Shown one piece after another: positions 48,221 through 59,416 of a stretch of 64,000 bases of DNA (position 1 is its first letter; each line of letters opens with the position of its first letter). The notes under the pieces are model-generated. The model worked only from the letters and a program-made list of their open reading frames with translations. It did not search any database and was not told where the DNA came from. Source of the stretch: Chenopodium formosanum (taxonomy: Eukaryota > Streptophyta > Magnoliopsida > Caryophyllales > Amaranthaceae); NCBI GenBank assembly GCA_024500155.1, contig CM044867.1:8755632-8819631 (forward strand), read 5' to 3'. A program made the position numbers and the translations under genes.

Positions 48221-50188
48221 TGTAGGGAATATTTCAAGCATTATGATAACCCCAAACTTGAACCCCACTGTGATCATACACTAAAGTATGGTGGCGTTCC
48301 AAAGGGAAAGAAAAAGAGCAAAAAGAGTCGCCAACAAGTTTTAGGAACTTGTAAACCTAAAAGACAATCCAAAAGGACCATCAACTACTCCATAAGGTCT
48401 TGAACCAAACAGGGTCCGGGGATGAAGGTACGAATCCAATCTACAAAAGAAAGGACCCGCCCTATAAAATAGGCCTCTACTTTGTTCTGCTCGTATTCAT
48501 GTGCGCTTTTCGAATAACATACAAACATTATATTAAACCTACCCTGTTTATCTATGTTGGTTGAAATTAATGCACAAATAATACTATTATTGGCGATCAC
48601 TTGACTTAAAATCACATTAGCCTAAACCAAATTATTAATTATCTTATTAAGCGTGATTTCAAGTACAAATTCCCTTTAACATGCATAAAAGGTGTAATCA
48701 AGCAATAACAATAAAACATAAATAATATCAAGCAACATAATAAATAAAGCAATAATAATAACGATGATAATAACATGATAAGGCATAATAAAGCTTAAAT
48801 ATAATAGCAAGATCCTAGGCATGATACTAACAAGATTAATAACAAATCCTAGCATGTCACTAAACAATAAAGATCAAAGCTTTAAACCTAACATGGTACT
48901 AACATGATATTAGAAAGAGATTAAAGGCACCCTAAACATGATTCTAGAAAGCATAAATAACATCCTAACATGATACTAGAAAGCATTAAAAGCATCCTAA
49001 CATGATACTAGGAATTAACAATAATAAGCATGCAATCTACATTGTGAAAGAAATAGAGAGTAAGCTAATCTACTTACTTTGAAGCCTCGTACCTCTTTCT
49101 AATAACAAAATACACAAGTTAGTAAACTTCAATGAAAATAAATAAAGAACAACTAAAGAATCAAATTAAATAAAGTTTAGACTAGTTTTGGACCAAACCC
49201 TCAGAAATTATCAACCTTGCACGTCTAGGGCGAAGGCAACTTCGAACTTGGCTAAGAGATTCTAAGTCTTGTGAATGCGGAATATTGTATTTGAAAAAAG
49301 GTTGTTTAGAAAGAGAGAGAAAGAAAAGAATATATTGCTCAAGAGAGAAAAGAGAGAATTAAGAAAGAGTTGATGATTGTGAAAATTGATGATTGTAAAC
49401 AGGGATTCGGACGCTATTTATAATGAAAATAATCCGGAAAAACATAGAATTTGATAAGGAATAAAACTCCACGCTGTCGCCAGGAATTAACTCTGTCGCG
49501 ACGCGACAATGTCTGTCGCGAGGCGACAGGGTTTGTCGCGCGGCGACAGGGTCTGTCGCGCGGCAACAGACTTGTCGTTTGGCGACAGCCTGTATTAGCG
49601 CGTTTTTTCTTCACGCGGAATCCGATCTTTAATCAACTTGATCTACAGAATCCGTACAGAAGATAAAATACGTATTTTTAAGATAACAAAACAATATTTT
49701 ATTCCAAATAAAAATCTTTTAAAAATAATTAATTATTAAATCTAACAAAATTAGAATTAAAAGGAACTTTCTAGAAACTTCTAGAAAACTATAATTAATC
49801 CTAATAATTTTAGGAATAATAATTAATATTGGGCCCTCCTCTAGATCATTGGGCCGTATTAAAATAAATAACTGGGCCCAGTTTAGTATTTTGGCCATAA
49901 CTTCCTCAATATTCATCGGAATCGGGCTTATAATATATCGTTGGAAAGGTCTCTTCGAGCCCCATCCATCTACACCATTATTGGACCCTTATTATGGACC
50001 AAAATAAACTGAAATGGACATTTTCAAATAAATAAGGTCATTTTCAAAAACAGAGAGAAAAGAATTTAATTAAAACTAAACCGCAACACTTGGCTTTCGA
50101 ATCACTTTCACCTAATTCGACAATAACACAACGTGCAAGGCATTCATCACTGGGTTTGGTTTTGGGGAGACACAAATGGGTGTCTACA
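48221..50188 (-). mobile_element. Ty3/gypsy solo LTR, copy 2 (1968 bp), in LINE ORF2
   Basis: Intact ends TGTAGGGAATATTTC...GGGTGTCTACA, flanked by CCTTC (48216-48220; 50189-50193). About 95% like copy 1 (22914-24861) by eye and in the same window orientation. The minus-strand TATA box is at 49415-49422 (TATAAATA). It has four CTGTCGCG..GCGACA-type units (49472-49590) against two in copy 1, and lacks the long (GA)n run. No internal domain. Confidence 0.92.
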
Positions 50189-51575
50189 CCTTCAATAACA
50201 CATCTCTAGCCCCAAGAATCGACCTCCAAGTGTAACTGGAATTCGGCCTAACTTTTGCATCCATTAAGGTCGAATGAGGAAAATATTTTCCTTTAAGAAC
50301 CTTGCTCATCAGGGACTCCTCATTTGTAAGAATCCTCCACGCTTGCTTCACCAAGAGAGCTCTATTAAAGTTCATATTACGGAATCCAAGTCCTCCCTCA
50401 CTCTTTGGAGCATACAACTTATCCCAAGCAACCCAACAAATCTTCTTCTCTTCACCTTTTTGCCCCCAAAAAAATTGACTACAAAGCCTTTCAATTACAT
50501 TTAAAATGCTTTCTGGTATCGACAAACATTGCATTGCATAGGTTGGGATTTCTTGTGCAATGGATTTGATCAAAATTTCCTTCCCGACTTGTGAGAGAAA
50601 TTTCCCTACTCCACCCCTTGAGTTTTTTCCAAATTCGATCCTGAATATCCTGGAAAATTTGCTTCTTAGACCCACTAATGTAAGTTGGTTAGCCAAGATA
50701 TTATTTGTCGTGCCACTCAACGACCTTAAATGATAACTTCATCTGAAGCATGTTTTTCCGTTCTTGCTCAATGTTTCAACTAAAAGACACCTCTTATTTA
50801 TCCATATTTAGTTTTTGACCCGAAGCCGTCTCATAGGTAGAAAGAATCCCAATTCAAGCACATTCTCAACTTCCTCCTCCGTCGCTTTCACAAAAAGGAG
50901 GCTATCATCAGCAAAAAATAAATGAGTGATAGGATTCACATGTCGCCCAATTTTAACACCAAGAATAAATTTCCTTCTCTCTGCATCCCGAACCAACGAT
51001 GAAAGACCCTCCGCACACAAAATAAATAGAAAAGGGGAGATGGGGTCCCCTTGTCAAAGCCCTCTACTCGGCTTAAAAATCCTTGAAGGTTTCCCATTGA
51101 CTAGAACATCAAAAGAAGCCGTACTCACACATTTCATAACCAAATTCACAAAATTATCCAGCATTCCCAATTTAATCATCATTTTTTCCAGAAAACCCCA
51201 TTCTACTCTGTCGTAAGCCTTACTCATATCAAGCTTGAGGCCTAGATATTCTTTTTTGCCTGTTTTCTTCTATCGGAGGTAATGGAAACATTCCTAGGCA
51301 ACTAACACATAATTCGTAATTAATCTTCCCGGAACAAATCCACTCTGCGACTCATGAATAATAGATGGAAGCACAAGTTTCAATCTATTTGCAAGCACCT
51401 TAGTGACAATTTTATACAGTACATTACATAAACTAATAGGTCCAAAATCAACAGGAGACTCACTTTCCTTCTTTTTCGGGATTAAAACAATATGAGTCTG
51501 ATTTATAGAACCTATATCCCCATTATTATTCAAAATATCTAACACTTTTTCAACTACATCATTCTCCACAACGTC
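50189..51575 (-). pseudogene. LINE ORF2 reverse transcriptase, C-terminal half
   Basis: HIVLIPKKKESESPVDFGPI, SLCNVLYKIVTKVLANRLK, SQSGFVPGRLITN, LKLDMSKAYDRVEWGFLEKM, then the catalytic HLFFADDSLLFVKAT (FADD intact) and the C-terminal FFWGQKGEEKKICWVAWDKL, SEGGLGFRNMNFNRALLVKQ. In-frame stops occur around 51240-51295 and near 51053, plus frame changes. Confidence 0.88.
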
Positions 51576-52253
51576 CTAAAATTTCTGGAAAAAAATTGCA
51601 GACATACCATCGGGCCCTGGGGCCTTTGTAGTGTGCATTTGAAAGAGTGTCATACACACCTCCTCTGCAATATACGGGGCGTTTAAATCAGCATACTGTC
51701 TGTCACTAATGTTCGGCTCCACCATTGTAATCACGGGCTCAGTATCAATATTGCAGCTTCTATCGAATAAATCCTCAAAATAATTCACAAAAGTCTCAGA
51801 AATTTGCAACTCCTCAACATATGAATTTCCTGCCGCATATTTAATACATGAGATATGGTTTCTTAAAGCTCTCTGTTCCGCTTTTTGATGGAAGAAGGAA
51901 GTGTTTTCATCACCATTCTTTAACCAATCTTGCCTACTCCGTTGTTTCCAGTACAATTCCTCCCTTCTTTCAAGCTCATCCATTCGATCGTCTAAGGCTT
52001 TTGTTCGAGAGATAACCTCATCCGATTCAGTTTCACCCATCAATTGCTTCATCTGATTTCAACACGCAGCAACCTCCATAATGAAATCGCCAAAACGCTC
52101 CCTACTCCATGCACTTAACCTCATTGACGTGAAATCAATTTTTGAGCATAAATCACCTTCACGATCCCAAGCATCCGAAACAATATCTGCACAGTTTTGA
52201 TCTCGAAGCCACATTTCTTCAAAGCGGTACAATTTCCTCTTCTTCTTTTTCTT
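51576..52253 (-). pseudogene. LINE ORF2 linker and RT N-terminus
   Basis: Reads RREELYWKQRSRQDWLKNGD, ENTSFFHQKAEQRALRNHIS and TLFQMHTTKAPGPDGMSAIF, the conserved region between endonuclease and RT in plant L1 elements. It is separated from the endonuclease block by a stop and frame change near 52255. Confidence 0.85.
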
Positions 52254-52982
52254 CTATTTCGGGACAGCCTCTTTGATACATAATAATATAGGAAGATGAT
52301 CCGATCTGCACTTAGTGAGGTGAGTCACAAAGGACCCTTGGAAAAGATCCTTCCAGGCTCGGTTGGCAAGAATTCTGTCGAGCCGCTCTTGAATGTTCTC
52401 CACTCCCCCTCTATTATTAGTCCACGAGAAGTCATGGCCAATAAAACCCAAGTCTTCCAATTGACAGTGCGAGTCAACATTCCTTAAAATCTCAGCTTCC
52501 TCAAAATTGAAATCTCTCCCTCCTTTTTTCTCACGAGAGTGTAGCATGAGGTTAAGGTCACCTCCACAAAGCCTCGGCTTATTATTCCCATCCATAAGAC
52601 TATCAAAGAGCAAACCAGTCTTGAACTTGTTCTCTTCCTCGGGGTACCCATAAAGGCCAGAAAAACGCCACTCACCATGCTTTAAAGAACGGAACCAAGT
52701 ATCAATATGGTGAAGAGAGTAAGATTGCAGGATCACATCAATATTATTGTTCCACAAAAGAGCAAGACCTCCCTTCCTTCCTTTCCCCTCTCATTTGCAC
52801 TCCACAGTAAAGCCACAAGAAAAATTCAATTTTTGTTTAATTTTTTCCAATTCAAAAGCCTTCAATCTCGTCTCAGAAAGAAACACTAACTGGAGATTTT
52901 CAAGAAGAACAATGTCCTTTAACACATTAATCGCAGCGACACTCCCCAAGTCCCTGCAATTCCAAGCTAGGATGTAGCTCAT
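52254..52982 (-). pseudogene. LINE ORF2 APE-type endonuclease
   Basis: Starts MSYILAWNCRDLGSVAAI (WNCRG-like motif with Gly to Asp). It continues LVFLSETR (catalytic Glu), then after a break near 52791 RFSGLYGYP, RLCGGDLNLMLHSREK (GDxN), DFSWTNNRGG, IQERLDRILAN and KCRSDHLPIL (SDH). All core motifs of the exonuclease-endonuclease-phosphatase fold are visible. The start ATG overlaps the ORF1 stop as ATGA. Confidence 0.88.
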
Positions 52983-54265
52983 TGATCACCAAGAGCCCTA
53001 TTATTGGTAGGGCTTGCCACTCTCTCAGTTGACATAGAAATCACTCTCTTTTTATTACCTTGAATGAGATCACCTTTCTCCAATTCAATACCTCCTATTA
53101 CACTTTCACACTCCTTTCTTTTTTCTCCAAGAAGCACAGCCCCCGCACTCATACTATGATCACCATCTCTAAGGACCCTCTTCCAGCTCTTCGAAACCCC
53201 TTTATTCCCTTTTCCATCCTTACACTCCTTAGAACCTAACTCCATATTCCCTCCTACCTCTTTTCCACTATTGGAAATAAAAACCTCACTCCCTCCAGAC
53301 TTCCCCACACCATCATTCGAAATACTCAAGCCCTTAGCAGACCCACTTTGTAGCTCCACTTCTCCCAATTTATCCATCATCTCATTAACATGAGCTTCGT
53401 TTACAGAGTTAACTAATTTTTCTTTTGGCTTTGTGACAAAAAGAGGTCTCGCACAAGTATTATGTCCACGCCCTCCTCCTTCATCCCGCACACCTATATT
53501 TGACTTCCAAGGGGAAGCCTTCATCCACGCCCCCAAAAGAAGTTACAAGATTATTAGTCTCCTTATGCTCCTCACAATCTTTAACTCCATGCCCCATAAG
53601 CCCACAAAAGAAGTAAAACAAAGGAGGCTTCTCATACTTTACTTCGAACAATTCCTCAATACCACCCCTTAGCTTTAATGTAACATTTTTAGCGAAGGGT
53701 TTACGAACATCAACCAAGGTCCTGCGAATAGACTTATCAATGCCTACTCTAGCATCACTATCCATCTTGACAAAAATACCCAATTTGTTACCAATTTTTT
53801 CCACACTATTGATATTTAATCTCCCCTTAAGAGGAAGATTATACACTCTAACCCACATCGGCAAGGAAAAGAGTTGAATGTCAGAAGGTTTTACCGAGTC
53901 CGTAGTTTCTCCCAATATCAAAGCATGCCTATCAAAATGCCACGGTTGTTCCTCAAGCGCTCGATTCTTGTCTCGCCAATGGTAAAATTGAAAAGTGAAC
54001 ATGTTTTTCCCAATGCTTGTGATATCAACGCCATGCTTTGGTTGCCATACGCTCTTGATTGTTGCTATAAAAGCATTCACATTAATGTTACGTTCAGTCC
54101 AAATCTTCCCAACTAAGGTCATTTCCACACGAGCATCCTCATCAGCCTCTCCTGTATCATCCCACTCGATTGCACTGTTTGGGTCTTTATTTATTGTATC
54201 TCTGAATTATTTTTCTCAATCCCCTCCTTCTCCATAATCGCAAGAGTTTGATTTTTATCTTCCAT
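52979..54265 (-). pseudogene. LINE ORF1 (DUF4283-type, zinc knuckle)
   Basis: The likely start ATG is at 54265 (MEDKNQTLAIMEKEG...), with a stop soon after. The conserved part 54128-53481 reads LVGKIWTERNINVNAFIATI, MFTFQFYHWRDKNRALEEQP, PMWVRVYNLPLKGRLNINSV, matching the plant LINE ORF1 RNA-binding domain (DUF4283). The knuckle YEKPPLFYFFCGLMGHGVKDC lacks its first Cys (Tyr instead). After a frame change near 53500 a charged tail runs to the TGA at 52980. Confidence 0.85.
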
Positions 54266-54485
54266 TGAAAGGAAGATGATAATTGAAAAGAAAATTTCAC
54301 CACAAATATGAAAACTCGATCAAAAATCGAGAAGAAAACCTTGAAAAAACAACCCTAGCCAAAAGGAGACTAGAACGAAAACCCTCCCAAGGAAGAACTA
54401 AAGAGAAAAACGACTATTAGTGGCCCTATATTTCCTCATAACAATATAGCTTTGACTACTCTAGATATGAATACAATATAAGTTA

Positions 54486-54915
54486 CTAGATGAAGCCCGT
54501 GCGATGCACGATTTGTTTGATTTTTTTTTTATTATTTATGAGCTAAAATTTATTATATATTTAGATAAAATTCATAATATTAAAAGATAATATTTAATAT
54601 TTAATTAATTTAAACTTAAAAATCTTATTCGCCAATTTTGCTTATGTGACATTTGAATTATTTAATTCTAAAATAAATTAATAATCTCTTATTTAATTGA
54701 TTACTACCAAGATTTATAATCCTACATGACGCGCTGAGAAAATTAGATCCTACGTGGCTCTCTAAAAACTCAAAAAAAAACTCCCCTTTAAATATATAAT
54801 ATTAAATTTAAAATATTTAATATACTAATTATTAAAAAAAAATGAAAAAAACTCCCCTTTAAATATATAATATTAAATTTAAAATATTTAATATACTAAT
54901 TATTAAAAAAAAAAT
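54486..54915 (-). mobile_element. Helitron-like 3' end remnant
   Basis: On the minus strand: hairpin CGTGCATCGCACG, eight bases, then CTAG|T at 54486, a Helitron 3' terminus. The body is like 45590-45896. The distal part holds a 71-bp tandem duplication (ACTCCCCTTTAAATATATAA..., units starting about 54780 and 54851). The 5' end was not located. Confidence 0.55.
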
Positions 54916-55617
54916 GAAAATTACCGTGCATATTTTCATCCACCTTAATTCCCGTATTTTTTTGAGATATTTGCCAGTAACTAAGGACTGAAGGAGTAAT
55001 TTGCAGGACATGGAAGTACGAAGTACGGAGTAATCATTGTGATATCCACTTATAGCCGCTTACCATTTTTTATTTTTATTTTTTAGACACACTTACCATA
55101 TTAACCCAAGTAAGACTTCTTCATCGTCATTATTACAACTTTATGTCATTTATGGAAATTCGAAGCCTTTTTACTGCTTTTAGACAAAATTACTGTGCAC
55201 ATATATCATTAGTTTCCCATTATAGATTACAGTAATTTAGAGCGTCATTGTCTGACATTGGAAGCATTTTTGGCAATATTCAAAGGTTGTCAAATTGGGT
55301 AAATTAGCTATAGATTGGTTATACAAATTGAACTATGACTATCATTCATACAATGTGCATTTGTCAATCATGGTCCATCTGGAGCTCATTCATCATTGTG
55401 GTCTTGCGAGCCTACCTTTCTCCTTTTGGAGCCTTGTCTACTGTACATTTGCCTTACATTTAGTGACCCAACTATAGTTCTTATTGTAAACCGGTTGATT
55501 CGAGTAAAACTCAATTCAAATTTTAACTTATACAAACATAAAAAAAAATTCACAAACATTTGAAAAATGATAAAAATTACGCTGTAATTAGTTAAAGTTA
55601 TTTAGTATATCAAAGTT
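54916..55617. other. Intergenic, nothing recognised
   Basis: AT-rich text containing GTACGGAGTAAT and decayed MITE pieces (GAAGGAGTAATTTG). The only open frame, 55295-55477, has no recognisable feature. Confidence 0.5.
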
Positions 55618-55620
55618 ACC

Positions 55621-57233
55621 CACTACTAAAATTCGTCAAATTACGACCGTTTTTTTACGACCGTCATTAAAACGGTCGCAAAATATAATATTTGCGACCG
55701 TTTTTAAGGCGGTCGCAGATTTGCGACCGTTTTTAGGCTATTTAACGGTCGCAAAAGTATTTAAAAATTTCTTTAAAATAATGTGCACGTTAAAAATAAT
55801 TCTAAATTTAAACAATTTTATTGCGACTGTCAAAAACAGTCGCAAATTGCGACATTTACGACCGTTACATAAACGGTCACAATTTGCGACCATTTGCGAC
55901 CGCCAAAACCAGTCGCAAATTGCAACCATTACGACCATTATAGAAACGGTCGCAATTTGCGACCAATTGCGACCGCTAAGAGCAGTCGTAATAAAATAAT
56001 GATTTTTTTGTAATAAAATGGAGTATAAAAGTGCTGCCAACCCACCCTAACCCTAATTTTTGTTGAAGCAGCCGTTTCTTCTCATCATTTTCTCTCTCCT
56101 CATTTTCTCCATCTTCTCCTTCCTTCTCCCTTCTCACGCCCTCCTTTCTCTTCATCTCCTCTTTCTCTTCTCCTCTTTCTTTCTTTCTCATCTCCTCTTT
56201 CTTTCTTTCTCTTCATCTCCTTTCTTCATTAAATCACATCAAATCAAGCCCCACAGTCACAAGCAAGCAACAAATGAGCGAGACGCGCCGTCACCATCCT
56301 TTTCAAGAATTTCGGTTTTCATGGTCAAATTCGACCATGAAAACTCCAGATCTGGAGTTTTCGTGGTCGAATTTGACCATATAAACCCCATGAGGAAGAA
56401 ATATTAGGAAAGGTATGTTGATTTTCTGATTTTTTTTTAAAATAATTTTGTTTTATTTTCGATTTTTGTTGTTTTACTTCAGTTTTTGTTCGAATTTTTG
56501 TTTGAATGTTGGTTCGAAGTTTTTTTCAAATTTTATTGATTTGTTTTTCGAGTTTTGTTCGTAATTTTTTGTGATTTTTGTTCGTTGTGGGTTTCAATTT
56601 TGCTGGGTTTAATTTTTTTTTATTTTTGTTCAAATTTTAATTAGTTTTTGTGGGTTATATTTTGTTCGAATTTTGATTTAATTTTTGTTACATTTTCGGT
56701 TTGATTTGTGTAATTTTGTTCGAAATTTTGTGGGTTTTTTTTTTGGGTTGAATTTTTTTGATAAATTTATACAATTTTTGGGTTGAATATGGGTGGTGGT
56801 TAAAGGTGGTTGAGGTTGCGCGGTGGTGTTTTAGGGTGGCCAGTGGTGGTGGGTAAAGAGGGTTTGGGAGGGAAGTGGTGGTGGGGTAGGCTGCGAAGTT
56901 CAGGAGGTGGCTGCGTTTTTTTTTTGTTTTTTGTTTTTTTAATTGTTTTTGCGACCGCCTAGGACCGTCGCTAAATCCATATTTGCGACTGCTTTTGTAA
57001 ACGGTCGCAATTTGTAAAATTTGCGACCGTTGTCAAACCGGTCGTTGAAATTAATAAAAACGGTCGCAAAAAATCTGCGACCGCCAAACGGTCGCAATAA
57101 TGGTTTTTTGCGACCACGTGAATAACGACCACCACCTTACGACCGTTGACGGTCGCAATTACTAATTGCGACCGTTTTTACTATAATCTGCGACCGTTAG
57201 AGACAGTCGCAATTTGGCCGAATTTTAGTAGTG
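55621..57233. mobile_element. Non-autonomous CACTA element with gene-start-like cargo
   Basis: TIRs CACTACTAAAATTCG and CGAATTTTAGTAGTG, flanked by the 3-bp duplication ACC (55618-55620; 57234-57236). The subterminal regions (55640-55990; 56945-57215) are dense with direct and inverted GCGACCGTTTT / AACGGTCGCAA motifs, the expected transposase-binding pattern. The middle (56000-56940) is unlike CACTA DNA: a TATA box (GAGTATAAAAGTGC, 56021-56034), a CT-rich leader, a short ATG frame at 56274, a donor-like AAAGGTATGTTG (about 56410) and T-rich intron-like text. No transposase; 1613 bp. Confidence 0.9.
56314..56387. repeat. 74-bp near-perfect palindrome in CACTA cargo
   Basis: The arms are centred on CCAGATCTGG (56350/56351). 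34 of 37 positions pair by eye. Each arm contains its own smaller palindrome (TTCATGGTC...GACCATGAA). Confidence 0.9.
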
Positions 57234-57300
57234 ACCCTTATATAAATAAAAGTTATTTATACTTTATTCATAAAATTTATCCAAAAATGTTTAGAGAAGG

Positions 57301-58488
57301 TATTGGATGCGGACGGCCGCACGCAAATTTGGTGGGGCATACTTGGTTGATATATTTTACTTGTTGGCTGATATGTTTCCTGTGTTGGCTGATATGTTTC
57401 ATTTGTTGCCTGATATGATCTTTGTGTTGGCTAATATATTCTTTTTGTTGGTTGATATATTTTTTAAAAAAATTTATGATAAGTTCCTTTTGTTGGCTAA
57501 TATCATACATTATCTGGCTTATATGTTTCTTTAATAGGCTAATATGTTTATTTTGTTGGCTGATATGTATATATTTTAATTGTTGGCTGGTAAGTTTATT
57601 TTATTGGCTTACCTGTTGCTTTTTTTTGGTTGATATGCTCATTTGTTGGCTGATATGTTTCTTCTGTTGGCTGATAAGTACCTTTTGTTGGCTGAAATAC
57701 TCCTCTATCTTGCTGGCTGATATGTATCTGTCGTTGGCTGATACGTTTTTATTAATGTCTTTAATGTTGACTGATATGATATTACAATTGGCTGATATAT
57801 TACTTGTATTAGCCGATGTACAAAGTATATACAAGTACAAACTAAATTTATTTCATTCTCTCTCCTCTTTCTCCCTCTTCCTCTCTTTCTTTCTCTTTCC
57901 TATAAGCAGATTCACAATCACACCACCCCTTACTATCTCTCCTTCTCCTTCGTTCCTCACTTCCCTTTCCTCCTTAAATAAGTCCAGCCACCAATCCTCG
58001 CCATGCTGTTTAGCCACCGCTGTTCATCGAACCCAAGCCACTGCACCCACAAACCACCAAACCCATGCCACCGCACCCACGACCAGCGAACTCCACCAGT
58101 GAATCGCACCACCACTGGTGAACTCCACCAGAGAATCGCACCTCCACAGCCACCTGCACCAATGACTCCCACCTCCCCTACGATCTTGAATCAAAGGACG
58201 CTCACCGTTACCAGAGAATTTATTCTTCATCTCCTCTGTCATCGTCCTCGTCTCTAACAAGTATTAATTCTCACTAATTTTTTTCAAAAAAAAAAAAAAA
58301 AAACAAAGTTTGATTTTGAGTAATGTGAAATTTGAATTGGATTGAGTTGAATTTAAGTGGATTGAGTTGAATTTGATTGAATAGGGTTGAATTTGATTGA
58401 ATTAGATTTTGCATTTGGTGGAACTTGGAAGGATGTGAGTTGCATGCCGCGTGAGCTATTGGGTGCGTACGTACGTCTGCACCCAATA
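57301..58488. mobile_element. Putative TIR element carrying a minisatellite
   Basis: Left end TATTGGATGCGGACGGCCG. Right end read inverted TATTGGGTGCAGACGTACG. The two match at most positions. The right end is itself a hairpin (ATTGGGTGC...GCACCCAAT). No matching target duplication was found, so the element status is tentative. The inside holds the minisatellite (57341-57821), a CT-rich tract (57855-57990) and CCACC/GGTGG inverted text (58050-58150). Confidence 0.45.
57341..57821. repeat. ~24-bp minisatellite, unit TGTTGGCTGATATGTTTCTT
   Basis: About 20 degenerate units built on TTGTTGGCTGATATGTTTC(T/C)T. Many spacings are multiples of three, so long open frames run through it on both strands: Leu-Ala-Asp-Met-Phe or Cys-Trp-Leu-Ile-Cys on plus, Ile-Ser-Gln-Gln-Lys on minus. 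These are best seen as by-products of the repeat. Confidence 0.9.
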
Positions 58489-58706
58489 ATTTGTGAAAAG
58501 TTTAAAAGTTATCCTAAATTCAATAAAAGTTAACTCGATGTACAGTAATTTTGTTGTACAACGGATGTATACAAAGGCTTTTGTAAAAAATTTGCATGAC
58601 TCAAATAATTTGAAATAAACCAGATATAATCTGATTTCTTTATGTTTGACTCTGCCACCCAATTGACACCTCTAGTGATTTTCTTTGAAATAAACCCAAT
58701 CTAATA

Positions 58707-58938
58707 CTTCCTCCGTTTTCTTTTACTTGCAACACACCTTTTTGGCACGCAGTTTTAGGAGATGATTAGTGAGGGTAAACGAGCGATTTTATCAATATAA
58801 TTTATACACGAAGATTAGAATAGGGTTAAGTATCATTTGTAAAATTATAATGAATAATTTATCCGTTTACATTACATAAATCCGACCTTAAAACACGTGC
58901 CACAAGGTTGTGTTGCAAGTAAAAAGAAACGGAGGAAG
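58707..58938. mobile_element. Stowaway MITE
   Basis: 232 bp with TIRs CTTCCTCCGTTTTCTTTTAC and GTAAAAAGAAACGGAGGAAG, each followed inward by TTGCAACACA or its complement, and TA on both flanks. Same family as 16804-17052. Confidence 0.85.
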
Positions 58939-59416
58939 TACAACTTAACCGAATTTGACCTTGTGACCCAATTGACACCCTCTAGTGCTTTTCTTTGAAA
59001 TTATATTATTAGAAGATATGACTTTTACTACCTTAAAAAGCACACTTTTGATTTTAATTTTTAACTATGGTGTTTAATTTTTTTATTTATTTTATAACTT
59101 TTAAAAGACAATAATTTTAAAGTTATTTTATTTGTTACTCGTATAACTTATTACATTTCAAAAATTTTCATGTGGCTGGCCACACGCCCACATAGTGTAG
59201 TTAGGGTTACCCGACCTTGGGTTATTTGGTTGGTAAGGGGTTAGGAGTTGTGTGATCGTGGTTAATTGCTCGCTATGAGGTTATTCGATCAATCATGAAT
59301 TATCTGATCAGTGCGTATTTTAGTGTATGTGTCAGCTTGCCACACTGTGATCACACCCAAAAAACGTTAATTTTTATATCATGCATGGTACTTCATAATT
59401 AGTAATAAAATATAAA
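58939..59416. other. Intergenic, decayed repeat pieces
   Basis: 59165-59355 resembles the left arm of the foldback element at 39096 (GGGTTA, TTATTTGGTTGGT, GAGGTTATTCGATCA), with GTGGCTGGCCACACG and GCTTGCCACACTGTG near its ends. No gene. Confidence 0.4.

Larger units (their letters stand above)
46895..54425 (-). mobile_element. Plant L1-type LINE, full length but decayed, split by a solo LTR
   Basis: On the minus strand, in order: 5' UTR (54425-54266), ORF1 (54265 to about 52978), ORF2 endonuclease, RT, zf-RVT and RNase H (52982 to about 46918), and a short 3' UTR. The solo LTR 48221-50188 interrupts ORF2 between RT and zf-RVT. Without it the element is about 5.6 kb, near full length for the family. 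Many frameshifts and stops are present. No poly-A tail or target duplication was found, so the ends are approximate. Confidence 0.85.

Noticed and set aside
55721..56040. Frames on both strands (RPLHKRSQFATICDR, NWSQIATVS)
   Set aside because: They read the CACTA subterminal GCGACCGTTTT repeats.
57422..58102. 226-codon plus-strand frame
   Set aside because: The first half is the minisatellite and the second half CT-rich and C-rich low complexity. No start context or domain.
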